Origin: a bacterium
Lineage (GTDB): Bacteria; Spirochaetota; UBA4802; UBA5550
NCBI GenBank assembly: GCA_024224995.1
Contig: JAAENB010000778.1
Location: forward strand, 1 to 9,196
Length of the DNA: 9,196 nucleotides
Direction: 5' to 3'
Position 1 is the stretch's first letter, and every line of letters starts with the position of its first letter. Position numbers and translations under genes: made by a program. Of this stretch, positions 6,078 to 9,196 are shown in pieces. The notes under the pieces are model-generated. The model did not search any database. It had not been told where the DNA came from and worked only from the letters and a program-made list of their open reading frames with translations.

Positions 6078-6746
6078 GGGCATAACCGTAATCCTTATAC
6101 GAATACTCCTCCCATGAAACCTTGTGAGCCGGTCCGGCTTCAATTTAGTAAGATCCACATCAATACGAGTTCCATCCGCAATCCGCGGAGGGATCTCCAC
6201 TTCCAGCTGTGCTGAGGTATGAATTCTTCCAACCCCTCTGCAAACATGGCATTCCGGGTTGCTGCCCGTGCATAAGGGGCAGGTCATCCTTGCAGGGAGT
6301 TCAATATAGGCCAGAGCCCCTTTTTTTGCTTCTATAGAACTGATAAATATTTCAATATCCTGGGCAAAGTTCTTAATAATATCTTTCCGTTTGATCTTTT
6401 TGGGAAGATATCGAGCTTTAAGCATTTCACTTAAAGAAGCGGAGTATTTTATACGTTTTTTGGGAATAATAAGATAGTTGTTCCTTGCGGGTTTTATTTT
6501 ATCGAACAGGAGTTTATCGTACTTTTCCCTGGAAGCTGAGTCCGTCAGGATACGGTATCCCCTGATAATGAAGTCGAGTTTTTTAAGGAGCTCACCGGAG
6601 TTATCACGGGAAGTGTCAGGGTGATATCGTTTTACAAGAGACCGGAACGCCGATTTGATCTCCTCAGTCCCGGCATCATAAGGAAGATTAAATATGGTAT
6701 AATAATCGATAATATTCCCGTTTTTATCGCAATACTGGCTTTCCAT
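6051..6746 (-). CDS. J-domain (DnaJ-type) co-chaperone with a single CxxC pair zinc centre
   Basis: 231 residues from the ATG at 6746. The J domain spans about residues 14-78 (DYYTIFNLPYDAGTEEIKSA ... YDKLL) with the essential HPD motif at 42-44, which stimulates the ATPase of DnaK-type Hsp70. Residues 90-150 are unassigned and lysine-rich. A reduced zinc module follows (C156-P-L-C159 and C166-H-V-C169, then GVGR). Full DnaJ has four CxxCxGxG repeats; here only two cysteine pairs are present. The end (LEVEIPPRIADGTRIDVDL, RIRITV) resembles the start of DnaJ C-terminal substrate-binding domain I. The protein is thus a shortened class, not canonical DnaJ (about 375 residues). An in-frame GTG at 6797 with GGAAG 8 bases upstream would add 17 residues; I prefer the ATG because the extra residues look unlike a J protein, though the ATG lacks a clear Shine-Dalgarno. 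Confidence 0.88.
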   Translation of the reverse strand: MESQYCDKNGNIIDYYTIFNLPYDAGTEEIKSAFRSLVKRYHPDTSRDNSGELLKKLDFIIRGYRILTDSASREKYDKLLFDKIKPARNNYLIIPKKRIKYSASLSEMLKARYLPKKIKRKDIIKNFAQDIEIFISSIEAKKGALAYIELPARMTCPLCTGSNPECHVCRGVGRIHTSAQLEVEIPPRIADGTRIDVDLTKLKPDRLTRFHGRSIRIRITVMPSPHNPNLP

Positions 6747-6830
6747 GGGGCATATTCGAGCATTGAAAGAGAGAAAAGTAAAGTAATAAACTTGCACTTG
6801 CCGAACTTCCGGTGGTTTAGAATAAAATAG

Positions 6831-6858
6831 TTTACAAATATAAACGGGGTTTTATAAG
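6831..6858 (+). promoter_or_regulatory. Candidate sigma-70-type promoter of the acyl-CoA dehydrogenase gene
   Basis: TTTACA at 6831-6836 and TATAAG at 6853-6858 are 16 bases apart, close to consensus. Transcription would begin near 6865, giving a leader of about 70 bases that includes the palindrome at 6884-6905. Confidence 0.5.
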
Positions 6859-6883
6859 AGGAAATAGTTGGAATACAAACCCA

Positions 6884-6905
6884 CTCATTTTTAAGAGAAA
6901 ATGAG
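6884..6905. promoter_or_regulatory. Palindrome in the acyl-CoA dehydrogenase leader, possible operator or hairpin
   Basis: CTCATTTT (6884-6891) and AAAATGAG (6898-6905) are perfect inverted repeats separated by six bases, ending 17 bases before the ribosome-binding site. The length suits a dimeric repressor such as TetR- or GntR-type fatty-acid regulators, or it could fold as an A/U-rich hairpin in the mRNA. No regulator gene is in the window. Confidence 0.45.
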
Positions 6906-6935
6906 AATAAATAATACTATTCGGAGGTATACCCG

Positions 6936-8810
6936 ATGGCCAAAAATAATCTGGTTGATTCCAGAGATGTACGATTTGTACTGTACGAAATGCTGGAAGT
7001 GGATAAAATAGGCTCAAAACTTTCTCAATATGCTGATTACGATAAAGACGTTTTTGAAAGTACGCTGGATCTTGCGGAAACAATTGCTGTAGAGCAGTTT
7101 TATCCGTCAAATTCTGATTCGGATAAACTAGGGGTAAAATATATCCCTGAAACCAAAGAAGTTGAAGTACCTGAGTCTACAAATGTAGCAGTACAGGCGT
7201 TTATCGATGCCGGATTTGTAACTCTTTCCTTTCCCGCAGAACACGGTGGAATGGGAATGCCCGGCGCTATTTCAACAGCATGCCTGGAATATTTTAATGC
7301 CGGAAATACCGCGGCTTTTATGTACGGCGGAGTTATTGCCGGAGCTGCTCACCTGATCATCGAACACGGAGATGATTTCCTGAAAAATACCTTTCTTGAA
7401 AAAATGTTCGAAGGAAAATGGGGCGGTTCCATGTGTCTTACGGAGCCCGATGCCGGATCCGATGTTGGCGCGCTCAATTCTAAAGCGATAAAACAGGACG
7501 ACGGAACATACCTTATCTCAGGACAGAAGATTTTCATCACTGCCGGTGAAACTACCGCAAGAGAAAATATCATCCACCCCGTACTGGCGCGGATTGAAGG
7601 CGACCCCAAGGGAACAAAAGGGATCTCAATTTTCATTGTACCCAAGTTCCTGGTTAACGAAGACGGCTCACTTGGAGAAAGAAACGACTTTGTTTGTTCC
7701 GGTGTAGAGCATAAGATGGGGATCAAGGCATCGGCAACCTGTACAATGAGCTTTGGAGACAACGGAAAATGTGTTGGTTATCTTCTTGGTAAAGAGCGGC
7801 AGGGAATGAAGATCATGTTCCAGATGATGTACGAAGCACGGGTTCTTACCGGTGTTCAGGCGCAATCTCTTGCCAGTGCCGCGTATATGCACTCCATTAC
7901 TTACGCGAAGAGCAGAGTTCAGGGAGCTCATGTAACCCAGATGATGAATCCCGATGCTCCCAGTGTAGCAATTATTGAACATCCCGATGTAAAAAGAATG
8001 CTTCTTTATATGAAAGGTTATGTAGAAGGTATGAGAATGCTTTCTTATTATCTTGCTCATCATGTAGATATCGAGCGGTATCTTGAAGGTGATGAAAAGG
8101 AAGAATCCAAAGCAATGTTCGAAATCCTTCTGCCGCTCTTAAAAGCAGGGAATTCAGACAACGCGTGGCTCGTTACTTCCGAAGCGATCCAGGTACACGG
8201 CGGATACGGTTTTTGCCAGGATTACCCGGTAGAGCAGTATGCCCGTGACTGTAAAATTCTCTCTATTTATGAAGGAACAAACGCGATCCAGTCTCTTGAC
8301 CTTATGATGAGAAAGCTTCTTATGAATCCTGAGCAGTATTACTACTCAGTACTCAAGAAGAATATGGAAGCAACTGTCGCAAGCGCAAAAGGGATTGTTG
8401 ATGATAAGTATATTGACTGGGTACAAAAAGGTATTGATAAGACAGATGAAGTTGTTGAAACCTTTAAAACCCAGATGGGATCCGGGAAATTCATGCATCT
8501 CTTTATGAACGCAACTGCTTTCCAGCAGGCTCTTTACATGCAGATATTGGCCTGGATGCATCTCTGGAGTCTTACTATAACCATTCCTAAGATGAAGGAA
8601 ATTGTTGGAGACAAAAAAGGAGAAGACAGAGCTAAACTTCTTGAAGAAAACCAGGACGCGGCATACTACAGCGGACGAGTTCTTTCTTCACAGTTCTATA
8701 TTGGCGCTGAATTCCCTAAATTCTTTGGCAGAATTGATTGTGTTCTTGGCGGAGAATCAGCAGTTATCAAATCTTCAACACCTGTTTTTACGGGTGCTCT
8801 TGACGAGTAA
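6936..8810 (+). CDS. Acyl-CoA dehydrogenase, long DmdC-like type
   Basis: 624 residues, longer than the ~380-400 of ordinary acyl-CoA dehydrogenases and like the ~600-residue DmdC/long-form branch with extra N- and C-terminal regions. These FAD enzymes oxidise an acyl-CoA to the 2-enoyl-CoA and pass electrons to electron-transfer flavoprotein. Visible family motifs: CLTEPDAGSDVGAL (167-180) and KIFITAGE (198-205) at the flavin/substrate site, VEHKMGIKAS (257-266), IQVHGGYGF (418-426), and YEGTNAIQ (445-452), where E446 is the expected catalytic base. Catalytic residues appear intact. GGAGGT at 6923-6928 is 7 bases before the ATG, a strong ribosome-binding site. It is a single-gene unit with its own candidate promoter and a terminator 34 bases after the stop. 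Substrate cannot be told from sequence alone: fatty acyl-CoA or 3-methylmercaptopropionyl-CoA are both possible. No ETF or other beta-oxidation genes are nearby. Confidence 0.96.
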   Translation: MAKNNLVDSRDVRFVLYEMLEVDKIGSKLSQYADYDKDVFESTLDLAETIAVEQFYPSNSDSDKLGVKYIPETKEVEVPESTNVAVQAFIDAGFVTLSFPAEHGGMGMPGAISTACLEYFNAGNTAAFMYGGVIAGAAHLIIEHGDDFLKNTFLEKMFEGKWGGSMCLTEPDAGSDVGALNSKAIKQDDGTYLISGQKIFITAGETTARENIIHPVLARIEGDPKGTKGISIFIVPKFLVNEDGSLGERNDFVCSGVEHKMGIKASATCTMSFGDNGKCVGYLLGKERQGMKIMFQMMYEARVLTGVQAQSLASAAYMHSITYAKSRVQGAHVTQMMNPDAPSVAIIEHPDVKRMLLYMKGYVEGMRMLSYYLAHHVDIERYLEGDEKEESKAMFEILLPLLKAGNSDNAWLVTSEAIQVHGGYGFCQDYPVEQYARDCKILSIYEGTNAIQSLDLMMRKLLMNPEQYYYSVLKKNMEATVASAKGIVDDKYIDWVQKGIDKTDEVVETFKTQMGSGKFMHLFMNATAFQQALYMQILAWMHLWSLTITIPKMKEIVGDKKGEDRAKLLEENQDAAYYSGRVLSSQFYIGAEFPKFFGRIDCVLGGESAVIKSSTPVFTGALDE

Positions 8811-8841
8811 TAAGAGCTTTACAGCTTTATTATATTTAGAG

Positions 8842-8872
8842 AAGGCGATGGTGTATACCATCGCCTTTTTTT
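8842..8872 (+). terminator. Rho-independent terminator of the acyl-CoA dehydrogenase gene
   Basis: A perfect 11-bp stem AAGGCGATGGT / ACCATCGCCTT (8842-8852 and 8857-8867) with a four-base GTAT loop is followed by a run of seven T (8866-8872). It starts about 32 bases after the stop codon at 8808-8810. Confidence 0.95.
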
Positions 8873-8895
8873 GTTTGCCCGGGGCTTGGTTTTTG

Positions 8896-8915
8896 AGACG
8901 CTGCATGCAGCGTCT
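8896..8915. repeat. Perfect 20-bp palindrome
   Basis: AGACGCTGCATGCAGCGTCT is its own exact reverse complement. It follows the terminator by 24 bases and is not followed by a T-run, so it is unlikely to be a second terminator. It could be a protein-binding site or part of a repeat element. Confidence 0.75.
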
Positions 8916-8999
8916 TTACGGGTTGTTTTCCGGAGATTTGTTCCGGGTCAACACCTGCAAATATCCATACCTATTATACGATTCAAGCCCATTGCAAAA

Positions 9000-9047
9000 A
9001 TGCCCTGGAAGGGCATCGTCATGTAGCCCGGGGTTTTTAACCCCGGG
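9000..9047. repeat. Two adjacent short-loop hairpins
   Basis: Hairpin one: ATGCCCT / GGA / AGGGCAT (9000-9016, perfect 7-bp stem). Hairpin two: CCCGGGGTT / TTT / AACCCCGGG (9027-9047, perfect 9-bp stem). Both have three-base loops and are ten bases apart. No T-run follows, and no gene on either strand within the window is obviously served by them. Confidence 0.7.
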
Positions 9048-9196
9048 AGCAGAAAAGGCTCCGGCTAATATCCCACGGACAGAAAAAGACCTATCTTTAT
9101 CAAGTTTCTGACCTATTTTTCCCGGCCCAGCCGGTGTTGTTCTTGACCGATTACCGATAACCCGGCCCTCGGGGCCTCCGATTACCTTCCCCCGGC

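Larger units (their letters stand above)
8873..9196. other. Non-coding, hairpin-rich tail of the window
   Basis: 324 bases after the terminator with no credible gene; an open frame across it begins inside the dehydrogenase gene and has no family-like sequence. It contains at least three strong small inverted repeats (8896-8915, 9000-9016, 9027-9047), two weaker GC-rich ones (CCGGC / GCCGG near 9122-9134; GGCCC / GGGCC near 9162-9174) and a direct repeat CCGATTACC flanking the last. The final 80 bases are markedly GC-rich. Confidence 0.7.

Noticed and set aside
7349..8063. Minus-strand open frames inside the acyl-CoA dehydrogenase gene
   Set aside because: Shadows of a clearly coding plus-strand frame; no ribosome-binding sites or recognisable motifs.
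8948..8977. Promoter for a gene downstream of the window
   Set aside because: Only a 4-of-6 match to the -35 and an imperfect -10 element, with no start codon or ribosome-binding site seen afterwards; kept only as a weak hint in the tail finding.
8602..9111. Open frame of 169 codons overlapping the end of the acyl-CoA dehydrogenase gene and running through the terminator
   Set aside because: It starts inside a well-supported gene in another frame, crosses a strong terminator and palindromes, and its product has no family-like sequence.

Overview
The window looks like a chromosomal segment from a spirochaete or close relative. The best evidence is a protein (5025-6077) that carries the FlaB periplasmic-flagellin signature (A-S-x-W-F ... 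Q-R-x-R-x-Y-I-x-T-x-T). The mixture of a DmdC-type acyl-CoA dehydrogenase, a compact J-domain protein and a GspC-like HR/PDZ protein fits but does not prove this. No rRNA, tRNA, CRISPR array or transposase gene was seen.

Layout. (1) 1-2461, plus strand: the 3' part of a contractile-injection spike gene (gp5/VgrG-type beta-helix followed by a PAAR-like tip), then a lipoprotein gene. Each is broken by an apparent one-base shift, at about 710-713 and about 1487-1495. Read through, they would be one spike-PAAR protein with an unknown C-terminal extension and one lipoprotein of about 398 residues. (2) 2472-3329, minus strand: an inner-membrane-anchored protein with a GspC-like HR region and a C-terminal PDZ domain. 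(3) 3330-3711: a non-coding stretch with three small GC-rich hairpins, a perfect 28-bp inverted repeat and a consensus sigma-70 promoter. (4) 3712-6077, plus strand: a two-gene operon with a 4-base ATGA overlap. The first gene encodes a Tat-signal protein with a diverged flagellin-like C-terminal region. The second encodes a protein made of two tandem FlaB-like D1 modules without the D0 polymerisation ends. (5) 6051-6746, minus strand: a J-domain protein with a single zinc centre, convergent with the operon and overlapping it by 27 bases. (6) 6936-8810, plus strand: an acyl-CoA dehydrogenase with a candidate promoter, a leader palindrome, a strong ribosome-binding site and a textbook terminator. 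(7) 8873-9196: hairpin-rich non-coding DNA.

How the parts relate. The spike and lipoprotein may form a secretion/effector module, but a cargo or immunity role is inference. The flagellin-derived pair is the most unusual content: its promoter is of the housekeeping type, the two genes are translationally coupled, and the proteins keep the flagellin D1 fold signature while lacking what a filament subunit needs. The remaining genes look independent of each other.
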